DNA of 64,000 nucleotides from Magnetofaba australis IT-1 (GTDB taxonomy: Bacteria; Pseudomonadota; Magnetococcia; Magnetococcales; Magnetococcaceae). The position numbers and the translations under genes were made by a program. The stretch is from positions 353,001 to 417,000 of the forward strand of contig NZ_LVJN01000020.1 of the NCBI RefSeq assembly GCF_002109495.1. The letters run 5' to 3'. The notes beneath the pieces are model-generated. The model worked only from the letters and a program-made list of their open reading frames with translations, was not told the origin of the DNA and did not search any database. This document shows, piece after piece, positions 25,879 to 34,254 of the stretch (positions are counted from its first letter, which is position 1; each line of letters begins with the position of its first letter).

Positions 25879-28149
25879 TTATCCGTTCAGCGCCAAGGCG
25901 TGTCCGTCGGCAAACAGGCTGCGGACTTCTGCAGAGTGTTCAAGTTCACGTTTGCGCAGCGTTTGCTCAATCAACTGCAAGAGCCCGGCGCGATCTTGAA
26001 GCAGGGCTGCGGGCGCTTGAATTTGAATGGTGGTGTTCGGCGAGTAGTTGATCACCGAGGGTTGGCTCGGCGGTGCTTGCATAGCACTCAAGGCGTGCGG
26101 CGTTGTGGGGGCGGCGTCTGCTGGTGAGGCGTTGCCAAAGCCGAAAAAGCTGGAGATTTTCTCACCAAGGCTGGCGCCAATCTCTTCGCCGCCGATGCTG
26201 CCGAGGGCCCCGCCCAATAATCCGCCGATAACCGTGCCGATGCCGGGGAGAATCATCGTCCCAACGGCGGCGCCAATGGATGCGCCCAGAGAGCCGCCGG
26301 CGATATCGCCCGCCAAAGCGGCGCCTTGTTGCAATTTTTTGCTCACAGGCGCATCGCCCATGGCGATCTCTTTCACCGCCATGGCGCGCATCACCCATTG
26401 AACCGGCGAAACGCGTTTATAGAGGGCTTTGGCCATGGATCTGGATGCGGAGCCGAATGTGGCGACTTTCTCGCCTAGAGTCGTCGCCATGCGCCGCGCG
26501 CCCCCTTTGGCGCCCTGCAAGGCTTTTCTGGCCAGTTGTTGCGCGCTGCGTAAGCCGGACTTGGCCGCTGTGGCCAATCCTCTCCCCGCTCGAGCCAATC
26601 CATTGGCCAGTTTTCCCTTCAGCGATGACCAGATACGACCAACGCCACTGGCTAAACTGCTCAGGAATTGAGTCCCCAGATTCAGCAGGCGTCCAATGAG
26701 TCCTTTCCCGCCGCCAATTTTGGGCGATTTCCCTTTTGTCTGAGAGTCCGCGCCTCGTCGCGTGTTGCCTGAGGATGCTTGTCCTGCGCCCAGGGCGCCA
26801 TTGCCATCACAGGGCGTTTTGCCAAAGAGTTTTTTCAGCAAAGGGGCGCTTTTGTAGAGACCGACGGCGGCGAGGGTCAGATAGCCCATGATCGATCCCT
26901 GGGCGCGCTCAAGCAGTCCGATAATTGTTTGAAAGTGGTTGCTCAGTTCGTTGACCAGCGGGGTGGTGACGTCGGAGAAGGAGGCCATAAAGGGCTTGAG
27001 CGCCTGACCTTTGGAAGATTCAATGCGGTGCGTGATGTCGGCGAGGCGCCCTTGCTGATTGGCGATTCCTGCGCCGCGCGTTTGCGCAAGGCGCGTCAAC
27101 GCCCCCTGCGCCGCTGCGGGATTTGCCGCGCCGCCTTGCCCGTTGGCGCGCGATTTCGCCATCCATTTGTTGAGCAGCTCGTGCGGTGAAAGCTGGGGGT
27201 TTTTCGCACCCATGGCCAGGAGTTCAGCGTGAGCGTTTTTGACTGCGCCCGGCCCGCTTTTGGGCAGAGTGGATAAATAGTTGGCCAGGGCGTCGGATTG
27301 CGTGGCGTTGAGCTTCAACTCCTTGCGCCACTGCCCACGCATTTTCGCCGCCGCCTCGCCGCTCATGCGGAAGGCGATGGACATTTTCGCGGCTTCCTGA
27401 GCAAAGTGGTCCAACTCACCGCCTTGCAGATTACGGCCAGCGCCGACGGCGTAAGCGTCCAGAACCCGTGAGGAGGAGAGGCGTAGGCTTTCAGCCGTCG
27501 CGATGGCTTTCTGTTCAATTTGTGCGATTTTCGCCCGTCCATCGGGGAGTTGGTCGCTGATTGCATTGAGCCGCTCTTCGCGTGTTTTTGCAGCGTAAAC
27601 AGCGTCATTGAAGGCCGCCTGCTCGGAGGTCTCTTGAGCGACGAGAATGGGACGTTCGTTTTTGACGATCACGTCCAACGGCGCTTTGGACTCCAACTCG
27701 ACCGCCCTCTTGGCGACGCTTCCGGGCTGGGCGCAGCAGATCTGTTTCGAGATGTTGCCGCCGACTTTGGCGACGTTCAGGTCGCCGAGTTTGAACCCGC
27801 CAAGATTGAGTCCGCCCAAATCAAGCTTGCCGCTCAACTCAAATTTTGTCTCGATCTTCGGACCTTGGGACTTGCAGCATGATCGTGTGGGGAATCGCAG
27901 AGCGGCCAAACCGCCTGCGATGTCAAACAGCCGCTGCAGCGCGCGCGCAAGGCGCTCGATGCTGGCGTCGCGGAAGATGTCCGTCTCCATCTGCGCCATA
28001 TCCGTACGCAACTTCTCCATGCGTTTGGCGTGGGCGAGGGTCTGTTGTGTGAAACGTTGTTCACTGACTGCGCGCCGTTCGAACGCTGTGCGCATCTGCT
28101 CCAGATAGTCATTGTCCAACGCGGCATGCTCCGGAATCGTCGCGCTCAT
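25879..28149 (-). CDS. Tail tape-measure protein (P2 gpT-like)
   Basis: A 756-residue protein whose length sets the tail length. The N-terminal third is coiled-coil and cysteine-containing (FPTRSCCKSQG). The middle contains ALTRLAQTRGAGIANQQGRLADI and LKPFMASFSDV, similar to tape measures. The end carries a glycine-zipper membrane-active region (ASIGAAVGTMILPGIGTVI) and a conserved hydrophilic C-terminus (IQIQAPAALLQDRAGLLQLI). With the usual ~1.5 angstroms per residue it would give a tail of roughly 110 nm, an inference comparable to R-type pyocins. It is transcribed between E/E' and U. Confidence 0.85.
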   Translation of the reverse strand: MSATIPEHAALDNDYLEQMRTAFERRAVSEQRFTQQTLAHAKRMEKLRTDMAQMETDIFRDASIERLARALQRLFDIAGGLAALRFPTRSCCKSQGPKIETKFELSGKLDLGGLNLGGFKLGDLNVAKVGGNISKQICCAQPGSVAKRAVELESKAPLDVIVKNERPILVAQETSEQAAFNDAVYAAKTREERLNAISDQLPDGRAKIAQIEQKAIATAESLRLSSSRVLDAYAVGAGRNLQGGELDHFAQEAAKMSIAFRMSGEAAAKMRGQWRKELKLNATQSDALANYLSTLPKSGPGAVKNAHAELLAMGAKNPQLSPHELLNKWMAKSRANGQGGAANPAAAQGALTRLAQTRGAGIANQQGRLADITHRIESSKGQALKPFMASFSDVTTPLVNELSNHFQTIIGLLERAQGSIMGYLTLAAVGLYKSAPLLKKLFGKTPCDGNGALGAGQASSGNTRRGADSQTKGKSPKIGGGKGLIGRLLNLGTQFLSSLASGVGRIWSSLKGKLANGLARAGRGLATAAKSGLRSAQQLARKALQGAKGGARRMATTLGEKVATFGSASRSMAKALYKRVSPVQWVMRAMAVKEIAMGDAPVSKKLQQGAALAGDIAGGSLGASIGAAVGTMILPGIGTVIGGLLGGALGSIGGEEIGASLGEKISSFFGFGNASPADAAPTTPHALSAMQAPPSQPSVINYSPNTTIQIQAPAALLQDRAGLLQLIEQTLRKRELEHSAEVRSLFADGHALALNG

Positions 28150-28230
28150 GGTTTGATGCTCCTATTCATCTTATTGAAATGGACGTGGTGGTTGCGGTTG
28201 TGACGAGCGGCTCGGAGCCGCTCGGCTGAA

Positions 28231-28616
28231 TTAAGGGCGGAGCAGGGCAAAACGTTCAATGGCCATCTGTCGCCATTTGCTCAGCTCTTCGAGCGGCAGG
28301 GCCTTGAGCTCGGATGGCTGCCAGTGGAACACCAGAGCCAAATCCGCCATCGCTTCGTGGGCCTCTTTCAAGCTCAGCCGAAAAAACCGCCCAACACCTC
28401 GCCCAGTTGGGTGAAATCCTCCGCGTCGAGCAGACGCACTTCTTCCGGGGAGAGCTGTGCGCTTAACGCGATAGCCTGGATCGATTTTCCCAGGTCGCTC
28501 TGTTCATGTTGCATCACCTCCAGATCGCCCACGGTGAGGCGGCGCAGATTGATCTCCTGGACCGTGCGTCCATCGATCTGAATCGGGTGACGGAGTTGAT
28601 ATTTGGTGGTTTGCAT
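28231..28616 (-). CDS. Tail assembly chaperone E+E' made by -1 frameshift
   Basis: The E frame ends GGFFG with stop at 28374. On the minus strand the run GGTTTTTTCGG spans 28388-28378, a T6C slippery site. Slipping back one base continues as RLSLKEAHEAMADLALVFHW and then QPSELKALPLEELSKWRQMAIERFALLRP, stop at 28231. The E' part is a clear P2 GpE-type sequence (Phe-His-Trp-x-Pro-Ser). The fusion would be about 127 residues. P2 makes E+E' the same way, and both forms help build the tube around the tape measure. The E' piece could also start alone at its internal ATG. Confidence 0.83.
28374..28616 (-). CDS. Tail assembly protein E (unshifted product)
   Basis: An 80-residue protein beginning MQTTKYQLRHPIQIDG, with RLTVGDLEVMQHEQSD typical of the phage tail assembly chaperone family. 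It is the abundant unshifted form; a fraction of ribosomes shift to give E+E'. GAGGAG precedes ATG 28616. It lies just downstream of a predicted promoter at 28659-28687, so it starts the second half of the split tail locus. Confidence 0.85.
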   Translation of the reverse strand: MQTTKYQLRHPIQIDGRTVQEINLRRLTVGDLEVMQHEQSDLGKSIQAIALSAQLSPEEVRLLDAEDFTQLGEVLGGFFG

Positions 28617-28658
28617 GTTGGAATCTCCTCAGATTGGAATGCGCCAGAGGCGGAGTGG

Positions 28659-28687
28659 AGTAAAGTGATATGACAATATCATATCAA
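28659..28687 (-). promoter_or_regulatory. Predicted sigma-70 promoter for E-T-U-X-D with overlapping operator
   Basis: Reading the minus strand: -35 TTGATA (28687-28682), a 17-bp spacer and -10 TTTACT (28664-28659). The spacer and -35 are covered by a perfect inverted repeat with 8-bp arms TGATATGA / TCATATCA and spacer CAATA (28666-28686), a probable repressor site. It lies 43 bp before ATG of E. Confidence 0.5.
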
Positions 28688-28809
28688 AATGATTGAGTGA
28701 AAGCGGATAATCACATGCTGATACTGTTTTGTGGTGGAGGCGCACGGAATAGGCGATCAGGAGCATGCCGTTTGTGGGGTTTGCAAACGGCGAATAAAAG
28801 GTGTCGGCG

Positions 28810-29874
28810 ATGATGGAGTCCAAAGCGTTCTGGCGTGCGGGAGATGATGGCCGCGCACTCTGCACGGTGTGTCCGCGCGAGTGCGCCCTGCAGGAGGGGC
28901 AGCGTGGATTGTGTTATGTGCGGATGAACCACGGCGGCGCGGTGGTGTTGGAGGCGTATGGCCGCTCCAGCGGTTTCTGCGTCGATCCGATCGAGAAGAA
29001 GCCGCTGCACCACTTTCTTCCGGGCACGCCGGTGTTGTCGTTTGGCACAGCGGGATGCAATCTGACGTGTAAGTTCTGTCAGAATTGGGAGATCAGCAAA
29101 GCGCGCGATCAGGATGCGCTGACCACGCAAGTGGCTCCAGAGGCGGTGGCGCGCGCGGCGCAGCAGACGCGCAGCCGCAGCGTCGCCTACACCTACAACG
29201 ACCCGGTGATTTTCCTGGAGTACGCCATGGACTGCGCGCAGGCGTGTCGCGAGGTTGGGGTGCGCTCGGTGGCGGTGACGGCGGGCTATATTCAGGAGAA
29301 GCCGCGCGAGGCGCTGTTTGCGCAGATGGATGCGGCGAATGTGGACCTCAAGGCGTTCTCGGAGACGTTCTATCGCAAGGTGGCGGGCGGGCATCTGCAA
29401 AACGTGTTGGACACGCTGATCTACCTCAAGCATCACACCACGGTCTGGTTTGAGATCACCACCCTATTGATTCCTGGGCATAACGATTCCGAGTCCGAGT
29501 TGCAGGCCATGACTCAGTGGATCGTGGACAATCTGGGGGTGGATGTCCCGCTGCACTTTTCCGCATTTCACCCCGATTTCAAAATGCGCAATCTGCCGCG
29601 CACGCCCATGGCGACGCTACAGCAAGCGCGTCGCATCGCGCGGGGAAACGGTTTGCGGTATGTCTATCTGGGCAATGTGCGTGACCATGAGTCGGCCACC
29701 ACCTATTGTCCCGGGTGTGGCGCAACGCTCATTGGCCGCGTGAGTTATGAACTGGATCAATGGGGGCTGGACGCAAAAGGAGCGTGTCGGCGTTGCGGGA
29801 CGCAGGCGGCGGGGGTGTTTGAGGCGCAGCCAGGAAGTTGGGGCGCACGGCGTCTGCCGATTCGCATTGTGTAG
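28810..29874 (+). CDS. amrS: AmmeMemoRadiSam-system radical SAM enzyme (AmrS-like)
   Basis: A 354-residue radical SAM protein. The N-terminus has a Cys-rich segment (ALCTVCPRECALQEGQRGLC), followed by the cluster motif GCNLTCKFCQNWE (CxxxCxxC) and SAM-binding motifs (VAYTYNDPVIF). The C-terminus has two Cys pairs (TTYCPGCG and CRRCGTQA), probably zinc or iron-sulfur. The family partners AmmeMemoRadiSam A and B are not in the window. The start is taken at ATG 28810 with AAAAGG upstream; GTG 28801 is possible. It lies on the opposite strand inside the tail locus between tube and E, an odd place for this gene. Its substrate is not known to me. Confidence 0.82.
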   Translation: MMESKAFWRAGDDGRALCTVCPRECALQEGQRGLCYVRMNHGGAVVLEAYGRSSGFCVDPIEKKPLHHFLPGTPVLSFGTAGCNLTCKFCQNWEISKARDQDALTTQVAPEAVARAAQQTRSRSVAYTYNDPVIFLEYAMDCAQACREVGVRSVAVTAGYIQEKPREALFAQMDAANVDLKAFSETFYRKVAGGHLQNVLDTLIYLKHHTTVWFEITTLLIPGHNDSESELQAMTQWIVDNLGVDVPLHFSAFHPDFKMRNLPRTPMATLQQARRIARGNGLRYVYLGNVRDHESATTYCPGCGATLIGRVSYELDQWGLDAKGACRRCGTQAAGVFEAQPGSWGARRLPIRIV

Positions 29875-29978
29875 CGGCCAGCAGAGAGCGGACGCAGGGC
29901 AAAAATGCGGCGGGCTACCGATGGAACGCCCGCCGTCGCAGTTACACAAGCATAGGATATCGAAGCCAAAACTGGACA

Positions 29979-30131
29979 GTTTGCACGAAGCCGGAAAGTG
30001 GAAAACCGGGACATTTATTGGCCCGATTTTCCGGGGTCTGGGGTCTATGACCCCAGCGAGGTGTGGGGCGGAGCCCCACGGTTTGGCTGTTGATCTTGGG
30101 GAGTTCGAGGGCGGCGCCCTCGATATCTTTC
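29979..30131 (+). repeat. Modular palindromic intergenic repeat, copy R1
   Basis: Four short-loop hairpins in series: GGAAAACCGGG/CCCGATTTTCC around the loop ACATTTATTGG (30000-30032), CTGGGGTC/GACCCCAG (30038-30056), GTGGGGC/GCCCCAC (30063-30079) and CGAGGGC/GCCCTCG (30106-30122). The linkers GGGGTCTG, AGCG, GGTGTGGG, CGGTTTGG and TTGATCTTGG recur in the other copies. The 323 bp from 29875 to 30197 contain this element and no gene. Confidence 0.85.
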
Positions 30132-30197
30132 CTCTCCAAAATCACCCCTGTCCAATTCTGAACTCGACTGAGTATAAGGCGGAATTCTGATGGTCTA

Positions 30198-30713
30198 TCA
30201 GGATTTGCCCATGATGGCGTCACGCATGCCTTTTAATTGATCCACTTTATTGATGATGCGGGTCATGTTGACCACGTCGATATTGTGAATCTCTTCACCA
30301 CCTTGAGTGTAGACGTACTTGCGCACGTCCATGGTGACTTTGAGATTGGATTTGTCGCCGGGCTTCCAGGCGTCGGCCTCCACTTCGCGGAAAGTCCCGT
30401 TCAGTTGCACCACCACCGCAACCACGGCGTCGGAGTCTTCGCTTTTGAGCGCGCCGCGAATGGTGATGGGTTTGGCGTTGCCCGGCGCCAGGCCGAACAG
30501 TTTCAGGACCTCTTTGTTGTAGCCGGAGAGGGTGAACGAGGTCTCCATCTTCTCCATGCCCATATCGATGGCGATGGGCGCATCCATGCCGCCGGCGCGA
30601 TGCTCTTCGGTTTTGAGCGCCAGTTTGGGCAGGGTGATCTCCACCACATTGCCCGCATGTCCGTGGCCATCCACAAACAGATTCATATTGCGCAGAACGT
30701 CTTTGGCGATCAT
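30198..30713 (-). CDS. Contractile tail tube protein (P2 gpFII)
   Basis: A 171-residue tube protein that polymerises into the inner tail tube. It begins AKDVLRNMNLFVDG and contains VVEITLPKLALKTEEHRAGG, both typical of the FII family, then the beta-rich middle (ETSFTLSGYNKEVLKLFGL). It overlaps the stop of the sheath gene by one base at 30713. In P2 the chaperone E would follow directly; here a radical SAM gene and a repeat intervene. Confidence 0.92.
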   Translation of the reverse strand: MIAKDVLRNMNLFVDGHGHAGNVVEITLPKLALKTEEHRAGGMDAPIAIDMGMEKMETSFTLSGYNKEVLKLFGLAPGNAKPITIRGALKSEDSDAVVAVVVQLNGTFREVEADAWKPGDKSNLKVTMDVRKYVYTQGGEEIHNIDVVNMTRIINKVDQLKGMRDAIMGKS

Positions 30714-31885
30714 CAGAACACCTCTTCAATGTAGTCGTTGATCATGTGGCTGCGGAAGGTCACATGCTCGGCCGGATAGGGCGGGGTGAAGTCGAAGTCG
30801 AAGTAGACTTTGCCTTGGGTCACCTGGTCGGGGGTGTTCAACTCCGGGTCGGCCCAGCATTTGCCGCCGAGGATGGCGCCGATGGCGGTCAGATGGTCCA
30901 GATAGGCCTGCACGCCCGCCGTGACGTCCTCCACGTAGGTGCGGGTGATGTTGCGATCCACCGCCCACATGTGGGCGCGTTGCAGGGAGTCGTTGATCAT
31001 GTCGGCGGTGCGACGCACCGACAGGAAGGCCCATTTGGAATCCGACGAGCAGGAGCGGTTGCCCCACAGACGGTAGCCATCCTTCTGGATGATGGTGGCG
31101 ACTTCGTTTTCGTTGAGATAGTTGGCGCGGGCGTTGACGTCGCCCAGGGAGAAGTCCACCGCGCGCGCCGTGCCGATGATGCCGTACATCTCGCGGTTGG
31201 AAGGGCTCCACCAGAAGCCGCGCTCGTTGTCGGATTTGACGATCATGCCCGCCACCCGGGCGCTGGCCGGGGCCACGGTTTCGGCGTTGGCCACGCTGTC
31301 CCACACCCGCACCCAGGGGTCGACGATGAACACGCGGTCGGAGCCGAAGCTTTCGCGGTAGGTGATGGCGTCGGCGTCGGTGGTATTGGGGCCGTCGGCG
31401 ATGATCACCGCGCGCAGACGGTCGGCGATGCCCAGCATCTCGGTCAGCACCGCGGCTTGATGCGAGAAGCCGGGGGTGACCAGAATGCGCGGTTGCACCT
31501 TGGCCACCGATTCGGCGGCCAGCAGGGCTTGCACGCCCTCATAGTCGCCGGTGGCGGCATTGACGCCGCCAATGACGTTGGAGAGGGTGGCGGCGTCATC
31601 GGCGCCCTCTTGCACGCGAATCACCGCCACCATGGCGCCGGCTTGGTCGAAGATGGCGTCCATGGCCGCAGGCAGAGTGCCCAGACCATTGCCGGTGGTA
31701 TCCAGTTTAGCGGCTTCCAGGCGGCTGCCCGCCACCAGCACCGGGGTATTGAGAGGAAAGGCGGCGGCGTCGGCGTCGGGGGCGGTGCCCACAATGCCAA
31801 TAACGCTGCTTTTTACCGTAGAGATGGGGCGGGCGCCATCGGTGATTTCGATGACTTCAACGCCATGTAAAAATTGTTCCGGCAT
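30713..31885 (-). CDS. Contractile tail sheath protein (P2 gpFI)
   Basis: A 390-residue sheath subunit that contracts to drive the tube. The N-terminus EQFLHGVEVIEITDGARPI and the segment SSVIGIVGTAPDADAAAFPLN are standard for the FI family, as are ILVTPGFSHQAAV, RVFIVDPWVRVWD and the C-terminal IQKDGYRLWGNRSCSSD and DFTPPYPAEHVTF. Length and order are complete. It is 85 bp downstream of the fiber gene and upstream of the tube gene. Confidence 0.94.
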   Translation of the reverse strand: MPEQFLHGVEVIEITDGARPISTVKSSVIGIVGTAPDADAAAFPLNTPVLVAGSRLEAAKLDTTGNGLGTLPAAMDAIFDQAGAMVAVIRVQEGADDAATLSNVIGGVNAATGDYEGVQALLAAESVAKVQPRILVTPGFSHQAAVLTEMLGIADRLRAVIIADGPNTTDADAITYRESFGSDRVFIVDPWVRVWDSVANAETVAPASARVAGMIVKSDNERGFWWSPSNREMYGIIGTARAVDFSLGDVNARANYLNENEVATIIQKDGYRLWGNRSCSSDSKWAFLSVRRTADMINDSLQRAHMWAVDRNITRTYVEDVTAGVQAYLDHLTAIGAILGGKCWADPELNTPDQVTQGKVYFDFDFTPPYPAEHVTFRSHMINDYIEEVF

Positions 31886-31970
31886 AACTAAAATCCTCCA
31901 TAAGGATTGTGTTCTCTACACGCTGTTGACTGATGTGAGCGCTTGAGCGTAGGGGGATGCTGTGTTCGTG

Positions 31971-32966
31971 TTAGCGCACCAGCCAAAGCTCCACGTCAGC
32001 GGACAAGTCGCGCATCTTGATCCAATTCGACGCCGTGGGTTGACCTTTACGAAGCGGCACCTGGCCCAGCAATCCTACCGGGGCCCACTCCGCACGTTCA
32101 TCGCGGGGGGCGTAGTCGTGGCTGGCGTTGTAATCGGGGTTTTCAACCTGCGAGCCGTCAGCGTTTTTCATGGGGCGCAGGAAGGCGTCTTTCCTATAGC
32201 GGCCACTCCAGCCGTCCCACGCCGTGCCCATCTTCAGCGCAGCGATGCCGGAGATGACGCCGATAGGGGTTTCGCCCGCCTGGGCTTTACGAATTTTGCC
32301 GTTGGCGGTGGCGATCACGCTGTAGCCAACGCGATCCTCGGCGTCGGGATTGCCATCGGCCCACTCCATCATCTCCGCCACGTCGAAAGATTGGCTGGCG
32401 TTGAAGACGCCGCGCGCATCAACGCTGCCGCTGATTTGAGAGATGCGGAAGTTGTTATGATAGGTCCCGCCACCATCTTTGCCGCGGAACACCAGATGCG
32501 TTCCCATGGATGAGGAGCGCAGCATGATCTGCGAACCATCATCTTCGATAGTCAGGTCATGCGCCACACCATGGACATACACAGAGGGGCTGTCAAAACC
32601 GCTGCTGGTCGAGATTGAACCGCTGGCGGAAAGCGTGTCACAGGTGACGCTATTGATCACGTTAACACCCTGCGCGAACGGAATCTGCGCGGTGGTGACG
32701 CTGGTTCCATCCAGCGCGATGGCGTCGGGCAGGCTGGCGATGGCGGTGGAGACATTGCTCTGCGCCTGGGTCACAGCAGCGGAGACATCGCTTTGTGCTT
32801 GAGTGACGGCGGCGGTCACATCGGATTGCGCTTGCGACACGGCCCCGGTCAAGGTGGTGTTGATATCGTTGATCTTGCCAGTCACTTCCGCCGTCAGGGA
32901 CTCGGAAGCGATGACCAGATCACCAATATCTTGCTGGAGTTGAGTGACTTCGGTTTCCAAACTCAT
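31971..32966 (-). CDS. Tail fiber with coiled-coil repeats and Peptidase_G2-like C-terminus
   Basis: A 331-residue fiber. Residues 38-78 contain three imperfect 11-residue repeats (VTQAQSDVSAA type), which suggests a trimeric coiled coil. A beta-rich region follows (SVYVHGVAHDLTIED). The last 130 residues (AEMMEWADGNPDAEDRVGYS and IRKAQAGETPIGVISGIAAL) resemble the Peptidase_G2/IMC autoproteolytic domain found at fiber ends in other phages, which trims itself once the trimer has formed. It probably binds the target surface. The fiber start overlaps the collar stop. Confidence 0.78.
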   Translation of the reverse strand: MSLETEVTQLQQDIGDLVIASESLTAEVTGKINDINTTLTGAVSQAQSDVTAAVTQAQSDVSAAVTQAQSNVSTAIASLPDAIALDGTSVTTAQIPFAQGVNVINSVTCDTLSASGSISTSSGFDSPSVYVHGVAHDLTIEDDGSQIMLRSSSMGTHLVFRGKDGGGTYHNNFRISQISGSVDARGVFNASQSFDVAEMMEWADGNPDAEDRVGYSVIATANGKIRKAQAGETPIGVISGIAALKMGTAWDGWSGRYRKDAFLRPMKNADGSQVENPDYNASHDYAPRDERAEWAPVGLLGQVPLRKGQPTASNWIKMRDLSADVELWLVR

Positions 32967-33514
32967 TGCATGTTCTCCATCGTCAGAAGTCGATCATTAA
33001 ACTGAATATGACGCAGCTGGGATTTCAGCAGCGCGGTGGCGTAGCGTGACAGGGCGCTGGCGGATTTCACCAGTTCGGTGGTCAGGCTCAAATTCAGCGA
33101 CTGGCCTGTGCCGGTGACGCTCACGGATTGCGCAGGCAGCGCGGTGAGGGCCAGATCGAACGCCAAGTGCAGCGGCGTGCTGGCGCTCTTGAAGGTCAGC
33201 GGTTGGGTCTCATGGCTCCACAGGGCCAGCAGGGCGCCGTTCTCCAGATAGAAGCCCAATTCACCCACCCAATATTCGTCCGTCCCGTCTTCCAGGAAGG
33301 TGACATGGAGTTGATGATCGCCCTCCATGCGGCCATCGGCGACGGGAACGCGTGTCACTTCGTTGTGCAGCGCGGTCATATCGTCGGTGGGGAGATACTG
33401 CCCGGAGCCCAGCGCCACATGGGTGATGCGCGCTTGCAGACCATCGCTGGCGGCATTGAACACCGCCGTTAATCCAGCTTGCGTGATGATGGGAATAATG
33501 GGGTTTGTACTCAT
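32963..33514 (-). CDS. Tail-collar fiber protein (gpH N-terminal type)
   Basis: A 183-residue protein beginning STNPIIPIITQAGLTAV and ITHVALGSGQYLPTDDMTAL, the phage tail-collar (DUF3751-like) N-terminus that attaches fibers to the baseplate, with FLEDGTDEYWVGELGFYLE following. The rest is short, so the distal receptor part is supplied by the next gene, as if one long gpH were split in two. The ATG at 33514 overlaps the stop of I as ATGA; the open frame to 33907 lies inside gene I and is not real. Confidence 0.83.
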   Translation of the reverse strand: MSTNPIIPIITQAGLTAVFNAASDGLQARITHVALGSGQYLPTDDMTALHNEVTRVPVADGRMEGDHQLHVTFLEDGTDEYWVGELGFYLENGALLALWSHETQPLTFKSASTPLHLAFDLALTALPAQSVSVTGTGQSLNLSLTTELVKSASALSRYATALLKSQLRHIQFNDRLLTMENMQ

Positions 33515-34254
33515 GCTGCCTCCTGTAGGATTGCGGTGGCGCGCAAGGTCGCCGTCGCGTAGGTGGTCGCCGCCAACTGTCCAGCCTGGATGGCGACGGG
33601 GGAAACGGAAGTGATGGGTTGGGCGATGACGCGGCTGACGCCAAGGGCGCCCGTCTGCGCCAGTGCGCCGACGCTGTTTTGCAGATCGATCTGTGCGCTC
33701 AGGCTGGGGGTGAGCGACTCTCTGAGCGTGGCGAAGCTGTTGTGGACGCAGCCTGCAAAGAGCGCCTGTTCCAGGCGGGCGCCGATGGTGAGCTTCTGCA
33801 GATGGCTGCGCGCAGGTTTGAGCCGCTCCGCCAGGTCGCGGAGTTGCGCAATCAAGGCGGCGTCGATCATCACTTCGGCAGTGGCGTCGGGGTTGTGCCC
33901 GGCCCACACCAGAAGCTCGAAGGTGTGTGGCTCGCCCGCAATCTCAAACCACTCTTTTACTTCAGCCGTGGCGCCCAAAGCGGCGAGCCCCTGACGCACG
34001 GCGCCAATGGTCCCTTTGATGCGATGCACCGCCACCGCGTCGGCGCAGACTCGACGCTTGGCTTCAACGCGCCAGTTGGGGTCCCAGGCGTCGACGGAGA
34101 GCGCCCAGGCCAGCCAGGGCAGCAACGCTTCCGGACAGAGCTGCGGATTCCACAGATGACGCAGAGGCGAAGGGATCGCGTCGAGGCGTGCGCTGGTTTG
34201 ATCCAGCGCCAGTTCCGATGCGCTGGCGTTGGGGGGCAGGATGGTCACGCTCAT
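33511..34254 (-). CDS. Baseplate protein I (P2 gpI)
   Basis: A 247-residue baseplate protein. The N-terminus LRHLWNPQLCPEALLPWLAW and the Trp in DAWDPNW are classic for the gpI family. The C-terminal quarter (SVGALAQTGALGVSRVIAQP) carries additional Ala-rich strands not found in P2 gpI, possibly a link to fibers. Both ends overlap neighbouring genes by four bases, showing tight translational coupling. Confidence 0.9.
   Translation of the reverse strand: MSVTILPPNASASELALDQTSARLDAIPSPLRHLWNPQLCPEALLPWLAWALSVDAWDPNWRVEAKRRVCADAVAVHRIKGTIGAVRQGLAALGATAEVKEWFEIAGEPHTFELLVWAGHNPDATAEVMIDAALIAQLRDLAERLKPARSHLQKLTIGARLEQALFAGCVHNSFATLRESLTPSLSAQIDLQNSVGALAQTGALGVSRVIAQPITSVSPVAIQAGQLAATTYATATLRATAILQEAA

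Noticed and set aside
32963-33907. Extended 314-residue version of the collar protein
   Set aside because: The first 131 residues are an out-of-frame, Arg/Pro-rich translation of gene I; the real start overlaps the I stop.
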